Part shown: positions 1 through 11,200 of the stretch, in pieces
Layout of the letters: the number at the start of each line of letters is the position of its first letter
Position numbering within the stretch: position 1 is the stretch's first letter
Source of the DNA: Plumapathes pennacea
Lineage: Eukaryota; Cnidaria; Anthozoa; Antipatharia; Myriopathidae
NCBI GenBank assembly: GCA_964036295.1
Contig: OZ038462.1
Span: forward strand, 32,005,355-32,069,354
DNA length: 64,000 nucleotides
Direction of reading: 5' to 3'
Notes under the pieces: model-generated
Database searches by the model: none
What the model saw: only the letters and a program-made list of their open reading frames with translations
What the model was told of the DNA's origin: nothing
Program-made: the position numbers and the translations under genes

Positions 1-977
1 TTGTTCTGACTACCGTGGTTGCGCCCAGACATTACAAACTCCGATCAATCAAGTCAGCCCTGAATCAACAGGCTTTCTTCACCAGCGGAATAGTATCAAG
101 GCTGATTGGGTCTAATCCGATTCTATTCTTGACATACCAAGGGCCAAGGGTCACCTTCCTTACATGTAAACAGGGCCTAAGTAAAGAGGAACTCTTACCG
201 GAATGCTCACACAACTGATACTTTCCTTCCTCGCCAAAGACGGACTAAGACGACTGATGAATGCTGAGTTGTTTTCTTGAGGGAGTTGCCTCAATGAATT
301 TTGATAGGGTCAATCTGCCATTAAAACTAATCTTCGCTTATTGTCCAGGTTGCAATTGACGTCATAGATGGCCGCGATGCCTTTGTATTCTGGATCTTCC
401 AACATTCCCATAATCTCCATCGTTTAATTATTTGTTCTCAGTCAAACTGAATGAACCACAACAAAACCGATTGATCAATAACATTCGATTGCATGGTATT
501 TGCTGTCACACCCTTTTGCACAATGACGTTTTGGACGAGCAGACCCCGGCATTTGTTACTCAAACATGACTCACTGTAACCGGTGAAAGTGCCCTTATCA
601 GGGGTTTATCCAGTGGACGTTTCCGCTTGACAAACATTCCTGTGAACAAAGGTCGGTTAGAAAGTTAACCCCCCTCCTTTCCACGAATTCAACGACTAAA
701 ACGCAGCCTAATCAATCAAATCCGTCTGAACTGATGACAGAGGATATGCTTTCGGATCTGCTTTATGGCTTATGGCATGTGAGTCTGTCCCACTAATTTG
801 ATAACTTGCTTTGAAAAAATAAAAAATAAAGGAAATGGCCCTTTCCCACGGGAAAACCGGAAAAAGGGTTTTGGTCCCAGTGGGAAGGATTACACTTTGG
901 TGTTTAAATTATTGACGCTCACGACGAATATGCCTAAACGCGGAAATCAGATTCTAAAGCGATGCAATCACATTGCC

Positions 978-1048
978 GATCCCGATGCGCTGCTATTTGC
1001 TTACGGATTATTTAATGTCACTGCCACAAATAGCAGCGCATCGCGATC
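978..1048. repeat. Long hairpin: 22-bp arms, 27-nt loop
   Basis: Bases 978-999 pair with 1027-1048 with a single mismatch. The innermost 16 bp, beginning GATGCGCTGCTATTTG, are perfect. The loop is 27 nt. It could be a small RNA precursor, a remnant of a foldback element or chance. Nothing in the flanks decides between these. Confidence 0.6.
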
Positions 1049-1917
1049 TTCAGTGCATTCAAATGCCAAAGCGGCTAATCCTTTGTTCAATAAAACCTTT
1101 GTTGGAAAAAGTAATATAGGACTCGACCTCGAAGATGTACTTGTGACCCTGAGGGTTAGGTTAGCTTTTCTCAGGTAAAAACACTTCGCGAACCAAAGAT
1201 GCGCGTAGTGACCAGTCCAGGATCCTGACTACTGGCTTTCACGGCCTTGGTTCAAGAAAGCGAGAGTTTTGCATGCGTAGTAATGAGCAATATTAATTGT
1301 TTTCGGCATTTGTCAGGGGCGTAGCTACCATATACGCACGTACGCACGTACGCACGGGCGTACAGCTGAAATCTGATAATCATCTTTTTTATCTAACAAA
1401 AATATCATTTTCTATTGCCTGAAGACGTTTTTATCATTAAATTGGCTGATTTGAATGGATTTCATATATTTTTTTGTATTACGCGAAAAAACGCTTCACG
1501 TATTTCTCCCTCAGTGTCAGCCCCACCAGACGTTAGTTAATCTTTAACTGTGAAGGAGAGGTTACCCCGCCGTACGGCTTCAGAACTGAATGAAATTGCC
1601 TTCTACTGTGAGTAGAAATTAGTGAATATGTAATGCGTGTGAAGTCAGAGTGAAGTCCAAGAGGTCTGAGGGTCCGAAGAAACTGCTAGAGAACACCTTC
1701 AAAATTTCTGTGTTTATTGAAATATTCCACGGAAAACGTAGGAAATGGCATTTCCGAGAGCCAAAATTAAAAAATTTTCTGGGGGACCAGACCCCCCTAG
1801 CGAGGAGCGCCTCCGGCGCTCAAAATAGTCCCTTTGTGCGTACAGTTACAAAATCGCTAGCTACGCCTCCGTTTGTGTGTAAAGTTCTAACTAAGTTTTA
1901 GCGTCCTTTTTCTTATA

Positions 1918-2073
1918 CAGTCGAACCCCGCTATTCCGAAGTCGCACGGGACGTAAAAGGTCGAAATAGCCGATAATAAATGACTGAAAAACATATCCAA
2001 GGGGATTTGGCTTGACTTCGAAATAACGGGGATTTCGAGAATTAACCGAGTTCGAAATAGCGAGGTTCCACTG
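1918..2073. mobile_element. pogo/Tigger-like MITE
   Basis: The left end reads CAGTCGAACCCCGCTATTCCG. The right end is its inverted counterpart, ending in GAGGTTCCACTG. TA flanks both ends, as expected for Tc1/mariner/pogo insertions. The interior repeats 'cgaaata-cgggg' phrases and has no ORF. Related elements lie at 29148-29466, 39514-39690 and 46056-46296. Confidence 0.75.
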
Positions 2074-2619
2074 TATATACGGACGGACTTTTGTAGTTCA
2101 AGGTCTTTACGCTTTGACTCAGTCGAAGAATAAACGTGAATTACTCGAGAGAACAGTTTGAAGTCCCTTGCTGACCAAGAGAAGCGGAGTTTTTCCCACG
2201 AAGCTAAAATCTGCGGAGTTACCCCCAAAGTGCTTCGCAACAGTAAAAACAATGGATTGGGAAGACAGAACAGCATAAGTTTTCTTTTCTGTAAAACTGA
2301 GATCTGCCAGTTTGATTGTGAAAATAAGGGTGCATTCTTTTGGAACTATTCAAAAATGAGGCTTCAAGGGGGGACGCACACTACTTCGACTATTCCGTTC
2401 ATGCACAGCTCCCCCCACCCACCCACCCCCTTTTCCCCGTGGAATAACAGAATCATTCTGAGCTTGGTTTATAGTCTGTTAATACTTGATTTTGCGGTTA
2501 CTTCCAACATTATGTCATTTCGTTCTAAGGGGAAACCGTTTTCGGTTAGGTCTTCGTCGAGACTCAACCAAATATTCTTAACTAAAAATAAGTTGCCAAG
2601 CTTTAACTTTCTAGCGTAA

Positions 2620-3160
2620 TTTTTGTTTAGATAACATCGTGTTTTAACAAGTTTAGATAGTTGTCAAACCCATCTGCATTCTGTATCAACAACACGGAGA
2701 ACTACATAGACAGGTGCTCGTTACTGGTGTTAATGACTATCGGGAAATTTGTCAAATTGTTGCAGCGGGCAACACAACTCGATGCTGGGGGTCATTTTAG
2801 GCTGCACTCACGCCAGTATATTTGAGAATTTTATAAACAAATGAGTCAAAGTACTGAACTCCAAAGAGAATACATGCCGACTTCTCCTCTTTCGAACGTT
2901 GAGACTCCAATCAACACAGTCATTCTTTTGAATTTCTAGTTTGTTTGGATAGGATCGTGTTTTGAAGAGTTTACTTATAGATCTCAAATCCACGATTGTG
3001 CGTTCTGTATCAACAAAACACAACACATGAACAGCTGAGTGTATGTTGCCGCTAGTGTTAATTATCAAAAGAAATTCTTCAAGTTGTTGCAGCGGGCAAC
3101 ATAACAACACGCCAGTTCATTATAGAACTTTTATTAACAAACGAGTGAGTTTCCTTCCAA
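2620..3160. repeat. Diverged tandem duplication (about 230-bp units)
   Basis: Unit 1 (about 2622-2860) and unit 2 (about 2938-3165) share an ordered series of blocks: 'ttgttt-gata-atcgtgtttt', 'ctgtatcaacaa', 'gtgttaat', 'ttgttgcagcgggcaaca' and 'aacaaa-gagt'. The units are well diverged, so this is an old duplication. No coding potential is apparent. Confidence 0.6.
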
Positions 3161-3554
3161 AGGTCAAAATCCTGCTTGGTTTCAATAACATTCACTGATC
3201 AAGTATTTGCACTTCACGCGATTCTCAAAATGATCAATTGATCTGTCATTACGTTTCATTCTAACGTGAGGTAAGCACTTCCAAATGTTCACTGTTCATC
3301 GGCTACTTAAGGGCATCTCCTTAGCATTCAATATCATTCAAGTTTGAGGGAACTCAAGTTGCTGTTGTTGAATCCAAATTGACGGTGAGTACTGACTCTG
3401 AGAGCAATATTCACATTTTAGTTACAACGGACATTAGAAAATCGCCGATGAATTTGACTCTCAAGAGTTTGTTTATATATTAAAAAAAACGGACACTGCT
3501 CACTCCATGTTTAAACTTTCGCCTGGTTTCTTTCAGTTGGAAGTTGAATTCAAA

Positions 3555-4518
3555 ATGAACAAGTTCTTGGTTTTGACTCTGGTTCTCAGTCTCCTTGTGG
3601 TGTTGTTTGTGGACGACAGGTAAGAAAATTCCCAGAATTCTTGTGGCGCTCCTGATTTCTTCCTTGTGACACGTGACACAGTTTTCAGTGATCTGTTCCT
3701 TGTTACGCAATTTTTTCTCGGTGAACGTACGCCATATGCCGGATCTCCCTGTTTTATATGAGTTCTACTGGTCGACTAGTTGGGACCACTTCATGTTAAT
3801 AAGTTTATCGGGTCCTCGTGCAAAGATGTGAGAAGAGCGTTCGCTTCGGTTATTTATGGACAGGGATTGTTTTTCCTTCCTGACTGATTTTTTGGTTAGA
3901 ATGAAGAGTGGCCGATAAGCTCATTTCTCCTCTCTATACACAATCATGGCATATTCATTGTATGTACTATAGTTTAAGTTCAGTCGAACTATCAATCTGA
4001 TCAATTTCTTTAATGGCAGTTTCGTTGGGAGAATTAGACTAGTTGGGGAGTCGATCTTGGAGCTCAGTTTAATAATTAAACCTCTGCTGAAGGCGAAACC
4101 GCACCTACCCTGGGTGCCAGAGGTTTCTCGCTCTCGAGGCTCTGAGCTGCGTGGCCGCGTAGGGCTGGGGATAAAACCACAGGCGGAGGAGGGTTGGGGG
4201 CGAGCCTCTAAACGGTAAACCGCACCGAGAAAGAGATCTCTTTAAAAGGAAAAAATATTTGTTATGTAGACTCGGCCTATTAAAGTTAACAATCTGGTCG
4301 AATTGTTCATCGCTAATTCCACCGTTTTACGCAGCAATGCTTGGCGCCGCCGCCGCCGAAGACGACGAAGTGGAAAGCTGCACGACGAAGCTCCCGGCGC
4401 AGCCGAGAACGTGGCGGACTCAAACGACTACGACGAAGACGATTACGAAGATGATTACAACGAAGAAATGGAGGAAGCGAAGAGGCGCATTGAGACACCA
4501 AAACATTTTGGCGTCTGA
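3555..4518 (+). CDS. Small secreted protein with Arg8 run and acidic tail (2 exons)
   Basis: Coding exons are 3555-3619 and 4335-4518, giving 82 residues. The exon holding the start codon begins at 3537 after a TTTCAG acceptor. A likely 5' UTR exon ends at 3384 with a GTGAGT donor. Residues 1-20 form a clean hydrophobic signal peptide. Eight consecutive arginines follow (about 26-33), then a strongly acidic Asp/Glu/Tyr segment (about 50-69), a KRR basic site (71-73) and a nine-residue C-terminus. There are no cysteines. The exon junction keeps frame (AG|C, Ser22) with GTAAGA and ACGCAG splice sites. I recognise no family. The layout resembles a charge-balanced precursor from which peptides are cut, but a matrix or structural role is equally possible. 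An ATTAAA poly(A) signal lies at 4655-4660. Confidence 0.6.
4107..4230. mobile_element. Partial copy of Mutator-like foldback MITE
   Basis: This stretch matches the left half of the palindromic element at 30100-30269, including ACCCTGGGTGCCAGAGGTTT and the CGCGTAGGGCTGGGG core. The second inverted arm is missing, so it is a truncated copy. Confidence 0.7.
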
Positions 4519-4654
4519 GAGTTTCAATCAATCAATCAATCCAGTTTTATGCATCTGTGAGCAAACAGGCTCAAAACGAGATACGTTATTTATTCATTCA
4601 TTCATGCATCTATCATGCTTGAGGACTTCGCTATAGAATTTACACTCAAACAGC

Positions 4655-4660
4655 ATTAAA
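4655..4660 (+). terminator. Poly(A) signal ATTAAA
   Basis: The hexamer ATTAAA lies 137 bases after the stop codon of the small secreted-protein gene. It is the best candidate cleavage signal for that transcript, although the hexamer is common in AT-rich DNA. Confidence 0.35.
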
Positions 4661-5600
4661 ATTTACGCAAAATCATGGCGTGTTTGTGTGAGTACATTAG
4701 TAGTTTACTTGGTGATATAGGTCGGCCGAGAGGCCATTGTGACGGGTTAACATATATTTTAATTGTGTAATGACTATAAAGCAAGAGGATAGTTTTCAAT
4801 TTCATTAAATTCTCCAACTCTGCTCCGGGAAAAGTCCAAATTCTGGTTCGATTACACTTTTCAGAGAGAAATTGATTTAGCTTTTTTCTTATTTGTTTTT
4901 GTGAAAAGGCAACAAAATATCTCGTTTTCAGTACACAGGGATTGAGTATCGCACATCGCTACGATCTGTGAATAATAGGGGTTGTATCTACATATTAACT
5001 AGCTCAACATATGACACATTCATTTCGGAACTCAACCGTGTATTTACTCAAACACAAGCTGAGGAGTTATTTTAAGGTGTATATATATTATCGGTGCGAG
5101 CAGCCAAAAAGAATTTAAAAGTCTCTCGACACAAATAAAAAGCGGCTTGCTTACAAAGGGACTATATTAAGTGCGAAACGGGAACGCCAACGCCAGCGCC
5201 AGCGCCAAACAACAATTGCAGAAGACAAAGAGCACACGTAAATCTGAAACTGACCTGATCTCAGGGTCGTCGTGCGCTCGCGTGTGACTTCAAATGCTTC
5301 TTTTTGTTAAAGTTGTTGTCGGACGTGGACGACATTTTGAAAATTTACGATATTCGTTCTTTTTAGCAAGAAAGGATGAAGTAATAGAACCTCGGAAATT
5401 ATCGGCAACCTGAGAATTCTTGGGTTACAATCAATCGTTGGGAGATTCAGAATGCAAAGACATTGCGGCCATGTTGGTTCCGAGTACAATACAGGCTAAT
5501 GATCAATCAACCAACATGGCCGCCATGACGTCCATGCAACTCACAAATAGGCAAAGGCATAGAAGAACATAGAAGAAAGTGACCACTGTCTTGTGTCTTA
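4661..5600. other. Unassigned intergenic DNA
   Basis: I see no gene between the small secreted-protein gene and the CCDC34-like fragment. A short array of 'cgccaacgccagcgccagcgcc' type lies near 5185-5208. Everything else is unremarkable AT-rich sequence. Confidence 0.5.
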
Positions 5601-5639
5601 GACAAACTACATAACAAAGCTTGCAAGTCTCGATTTCTT

Positions 5640-6065
5640 CCCTGAAGACGTCATGTCTTCCCGTTTCTCCCTGCACCACCATGAGAGTTTCCTTTCTTCC
5701 TACCTGTGATATTCTTTGCTCCAACTCTTTGAACAGTAACGGTGGTGATGGTGGCTGCATTTCCTGTTTTCCTTTCGGTCTCATCCTATCCTTGTTCCTG
5801 TGTGGTTTGGTTGGGACCCACGGAACAGGGAGTTTAATATATAGCTTGGCGAGGGATATGTACCCCATTCATAAAACCCCGTTAATTTACCACTGGTGCA
5901 GACAAAACTACTGTGCACTGGTTTTGGCCGTGCTTTTATTTGCTGCAACCATTCATCAAAGGCTTGCTCATTTTTTAGTTTGCGTTCGATCTGTTTATCT
6001 TTCACGACTCGGGCATTTTCTCGGTTGATTGCGTGTGTTGCGACACCTTTATGTAGGCGCAGTTT
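5640..6065 (-). pseudogene. CCDC34-like C-terminal fragment, frameshifted
   Basis: On the minus strand one frame (about 6065-5800) reads a basic coiled-coil stretch containing KDKQIERKLKNEQAFDEWLQ. It continues through 'SGKLTGFYEW' into 'YPSPSY'. The expected continuation, a Pro-Val-Pro-Trp motif and 'PTKPHRNKDR', lies in a different frame from about 5845 onward. A small indel is therefore implied near 5845-5855. Coiled-coil segment, then SGKLTGYY, then YPxPxxxNPxPW is the order I recall for the C-terminus of CCDC34-type proteins (DUF4207), a flagellar/ciliary family. An in-frame stop lies upstream near 6110 and I found no splice sites. A decayed retrocopy or gene fragment is most likely. The family assignment is from memory and moderate. 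Confidence 0.4.
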
Positions 6066-6119
6066 GCCAATAAAAACAGTGAAACCGTGTCAGCGCGTAA
6101 ATCTGTGCTGACATAGGTT

Positions 6120-6600
6120 TAATGATCAAGCTTCATACGTACTTCTTAATGCTTTTGAATACACAAAATTCCCTTGCTTGAGCGGTATTTTCAGTTGCTA
6201 CTCTTTTTGACTCACGGATATGCGGTAACATATCTGGGAATCTGATTGGTATCTCAAATCTGTCGCTCACTCACTCGGTGAGTTAGCATTTTGGCTCGGC
6301 GCCTTAGCCAATCTTTGTTTCATCATGGCCGGCAGCCAACTGAATATCAGTTGGTAAAACGGACAGATTGGCTCTGTTATGTTATTTTCTACCTGTGCCG
6401 CCTGCAACTTTAATAGAACCTCAAGGGGTTAACTTTGATTAAACACTGCGAGCTGTAATCGTTTACCCAGAGTTCTCAGTCAAAATAAAAACGCAGAATA
6501 AAGCTTTCTCAAACTGTAAGTGATATCACAACCAACATGCCAAGGGACGGTCATGTGACCTTCGCTTCGAAGCTTCTCATTTGACCACATGCCAAATTAC
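6120..6600. other. Unassigned intergenic DNA
   Basis: No gene is visible between the CCDC34-like fragment and the 3' end of the GABA-B receptor gene. No repeats stand out. Confidence 0.5.
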
Positions 6601-6606
6601 TTTATT
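6601..6606 (-). terminator. Poly(A) signal AATAAA (GABA-B receptor gene)
   Basis: Plus-strand TTTATT reads AATAAA on the minus strand, 187 bases beyond the receptor stop codon. It is the closest canonical hexamer downstream of the gene. Confidence 0.4.
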
Positions 6607-6792
6607 TTTTCGACATAGTGGTATGCCAGCCTAAATCAACAAATAGAAGTAAGTACAAGTTAAACAGTTACAAAAGTTTTCGGACCTCAACAGTTACAAG
6701 AAAGTAAATACGACAAGGTCTTCCCTGTTCCTCACAACGAGCTGCATATCGGACTTTTATAATCTGCCGGGCCTGGATTTAAACAGAAGTAG

Positions 6793-8237
6793 TTAAACGA
6801 AATAAGTCTTTTCAATTTTATCATTATTAACTGCTCCTTTTTTCCTGCGATGTTTCTGTTTAGCTTCCCGTGGACTTGTAACGGAGTCAGGATCGATGGC
6901 GTAACTGCTTAAACTGGACTGCGTACTCCTGGTGCTGTTTTGTCGGCTCTTGGAAGTATTTGAAACTCCGTTGCTACTTGATGAAGATGGAGAAAGTAAG
7001 GCGCCATTCTGCCTCACAGCGCAGTTGTGATTTTCATCTCTCGCCAGGTTTCCTTCAGCACGCCCATTTGTGACGTCATACAAGTCCTGTTCTTGACTGG
7101 AGGGTGCTCCCTTAAATTTTCCTAACTCGAACGTATACGTAGTAGGGCTTTGCGCGTCTTTGTTTTCTGAGCCGTCAATAACTATTTGCACCTCCGACGT
7201 ATTCATGGTCTCATCCTTGAAACCTTTATTCTCATACTTGACCATGTTGGAGTTGGAATTTCCCAATGCGTCATCTGATTCCAAGCCCTCAGCCTCGTTG
7301 CGTCCCAGCAAGTCCGAAGTAGACTGAGAACGACCAATAGGCGGAAGTCTTTTAAGGCGAGTTGAGCCCAAGGCCTCGGCTTTCCGACAGCCGAGATCAA
7401 CAGTCAGTAAATGAGTTAACTGTGAAAACAACAACAACAACAACAACAACAAAGAATTACTGTGCTTAAATACTTAGCTAAATTATAAATTTTAATAGCG
7501 TGCTTTGAACAACAGGGACCTGAATTGGGAAAAATGACCAATCAGAGAGAAATCAAACAAAGTTATCTACTTTATATATTAGGACTAATCTGGGACTTTT
7601 AAATTACAATGAAGATAGCATACATCCTCAAGCAACGATAGGCTTTTAGTTATTATCCTTTTAATGTTTGAGACCGAGAAGTAATATTGATTTACTGAGT
7701 GCTTTGCATTCCAGGGATACAACACAAGTCGCTTTGTTTGCCAGGTATCTGGCCAGCTATGTACAGCCAGTTATATCTTCCTGGAATCGTACACACAGAC
7801 TGTTTTTTGGTGTGTTAATCGGTACATAGTTAAATCGCTTGGCTAATCGTAAACCATCGTTTGCTTCACCTGGCCACCTCAAGATGCAGACATATTTCTG
7901 GAAAACGTGCAACAACTTCCCAGCGACGAATTGATAAAATGCTTTTTACATTGCTTTTAGAAAGCTTTGCAACTTTCGGATTTTAAGATTCATCCATGGG
8001 GAAGAAAATGCCACGGGGGAGAAAAAGTCATGCGCATAAACACTTCCCATGCTCCCATGCTCCCAAGCGACCAAGCGACCAAAATCTGCATGAATCTTGC
8101 AAATCTTTCCAGCATGCACCAAGATCAGATTTGTCGGGGACTTCTCACGTGGATAGGCCTAGGGACGAGCTTGAGTGCCTATCCGCGAATAGCCTAGTAC
8201 TGTAATATGTGTTCAGTGAGTAGACACAGTTGGACGT

Positions 8238-8272
<35 letters not shown>

Positions 8273-11200
8273 ATAGGACAGACAGACAACCATTTAATAA
8301 CTAAGTCGCCTTTCATCACCGGATCTTCAGTGTTGAAATGTTACCTGCCTGTCTATCTAGTTGTCCCGTGTTTGGCATCTTTAATACTATCTAATATAAG
8401 GCTTACCTCGCGCAATTCTTTGCTAATTTTCCGGTCCCCCGTTTGCTTTCGTTGCAGCCTCGGAGTGGTGTCAGACCAGACCGAATTCCGAATGCTCACT
8501 TCTCCAAGTTGTTTCTTCAACTGAGCGTTCTCCTCTATGAGTCGAGTGGTAGCATCTAGTTCGGGTGTAGCACTTCTTTCGGTTGATTCCACTACTTTAC
8601 GTCGTAGCTCGGCGTTTTCACACATCAGTTTGGCTAACTTTCCAGTCTCACTTATCTTGAACTCTTGTACATGCCGCTTGAGTTCCTGGTTCTCTGCTTT
8701 TAGTATTGCAGCAGGATCACAACATTCTTGGGTAAAAGACTTGAGATTGAGCGACCTGAAGAGAAACAGATAATATATATTTTCTTGCTCCCAATAAACA
8801 AATTCATACAGTGTGAAACGCATGCATGTGGCAAAATTTGGCCTTTTTATCAAAATGGCTAAACCTCATACGCGCGACTGATCCAGCTTGGTGGCTGCAA
8901 TTCTACCTTTCTCCGTTTTACGGAGATCAGTACCGTGGCGTAGGTCCCAAAATGTAAATAATTCTTAGGCTTAATACAGTGCATTGCCAGTGGAGGTAAT
9001 AATGAACTGTTCTTCATTAGCTTATTTAAGGACTCCGTTTACGTATAGAATGGGCCATTGACGTAAAATCAGATTACTCGATTGCTTGAAAATTCTCCGT
9101 ACAGCAATGTGATTGCAAACTTTTGCGACAACAATATGCCAACCAGATACTAGTGCATTACGTTTTAAAAGGTGACGTCACACAAAATCGCACTGCTATA
9201 TTGCACCAAGTGAACTGTATAAAATCTCTTATTGTCGGGACTGTATTGGGAAAACATCGGGCTTCGGCCTGTCCTCGGTCCGTATTGTCAAAACTTCGGT
9301 CAATAGCCTCCCAGAACGATCCTGGCGTTTTGTCTATAAGACACTACATGTATAATGCCGCAATATCGTAACTAATTGCTCGGACTCGAGCGTAGCTTGG
9401 CCCAAGGGAATTACCAGATAGACCAATAGATTTGTTGTATACTTTGCGGACTAACGGTAGTATCACTCTACCCCTGATTCTGCATTACCTTGAGCGCTTT
9501 CGCACTCGAGTCGGTACGGCTAACTCCTGTGCGGAGTGGCAAGTTTGCGCTCGTTTGTGGAGTCCTGGACGAGGACTCGCAGAGGGTGTCTCGCTTCCTT
9601 TGCCTCTGACCCTCCGGCCATTCGTCTCCTTTCCAGACATCAAATCATTGACTTCCCTCTTCAGCTTAAGAACCTCGGCTTCCAGTCGGGTGATTGAATT
9701 TACATCGGTGGAACCGGTGTCCACGGTATCCCGGATGTCAGAGAGGGACTGGATCCTGAGCATCTCCTCTGGTTTATTCTTTATTTTGGTTATCTATTGT
9801 ATGAAAGTAAGTTTAATTATTTTTAAGTAATGTCTTCGGTCTGTTAAAGAGACCCTCTCACCGTAGATGCTTTGAGCGCCCAGATCGCAAAATAAATCAG
9901 CACAAACTCAGAAAGCTTTGTGTATTGAATACGGTAAGCAGCGACAGTCAGATCGATCAGTCATAACGTGGGCGTCTCAGGAAAGTCGAGCTCCGGATGT
10001 AAATATGAACATGGGCGCGAAAAGCATCCACGGTGAGAGGGTCTCTTTAAAATCATCCTACAACTTCAAGTACTGAATACTACAAGAATTTTAAAAGAAC
10101 TTTTAATACAATTACAGCTGATACAGTTACTACCACAGCTACTTGTACCAACCACAATCACACTACTACAGTTACTGAACATAACTACAATTACAACTAC
10201 AACACAGTACAATTGCAACACATTACAACTCAACAACATCAACACGACAACAACAACGCTACAACTAAAACTATAACTACTGTTACAACTACTTTTACCT
10301 TTGCCTACATGCTCACCTTGGGAATAAAAAGTAAACAGAGCAAAACCGTCGTGGGGATGATGATAAAGAGACACAAAATAGCAACGTGTGCGTTTGGTTT
10401 TCCATGGATGAGAAAAGTCAGAGGAACGCCGAAAACAACAAACACGACGATGTTGTACACGCTGAAAGCGATCAAATGAGAGTCATTGAGCGCCCGTGCT
10501 TTGACGTTCCGCGTGACCCAGGCCAAGAAACAGAGAACAAGAAGGAGTAGCACTTTGTAGCCCATAATAATGTACAGCCACGTGGTGATGTGGCGCGAAT
10601 GGCACACCTCATACGTACTCACGATGATGACGTCCTCATCTTCTTTAACCTGAAAGTTGGAGTCACATGTTATTATTAAGTAACAGCATGCTCATTTGAC
10701 TTGTATGTACAACTGGATAAAGGATAATTTGGGGTGGGAGTATGCCGCCCCGTCCTGAAAACCCTTACCCTATTTCAAATTAAAATATCTGGCTTTCTAT
10801 TTAATACATTTCCACTGGTTTGCCGTGATGTGGACTCTTATTTACCACAATTTACGTCATCACGTGGTCAAAATGTTGTGGACTCACGAGGCGCTTCAGA
10901 CCTGTGACTATACCCTATTTCAGACCTAATTTCAAAATGTAGACCCTATTTCAGGTTTGTTTGTTTGTTTGTTTTTTTTTCTGTTGCAACAATTTTTGCC
11001 CGGTGTTTTCTTCCATTTGCTGTGCAATGTCGGCGGTGAAACTTTTCTGTTAAAAGCATACCCTTAATCTCAGGCCAAAAAGACAAAATCGATACCTATT
11101 TTAAACCAAAGAGCAAAATCTGTACCCTAGTTTGAGACTAGAAATACTTGAAAACGATACCCTTTGGGGCGGCACATGACTTATATGGCTTTTATATGGG

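Larger units (their letters stand above)
1..3300. other. Unassigned DNA upstream of the small secreted-protein gene
   Basis: I see no convincing gene here. Open frames are short, lack splice structure and match no family I recognise. The stretch holds a short tandem repeat of a CGTACGCA-like unit near 1333-1362, a long hairpin at 978-1048, a pogo-like inverted-repeat element at 1918-2073 and a diverged pair of about 230-base direct repeats at 2620-3160. A C-rich stretch lies at 2409-2437. Confidence 0.6.

Noticed and set aside
1650-1901. 83-residue basic open frame
   Set aside because: It contains a GC-rich 'ccccctagcgaggagcgcctccggcgctc' stretch that looks like repeat DNA. There is no splice context or family resemblance.
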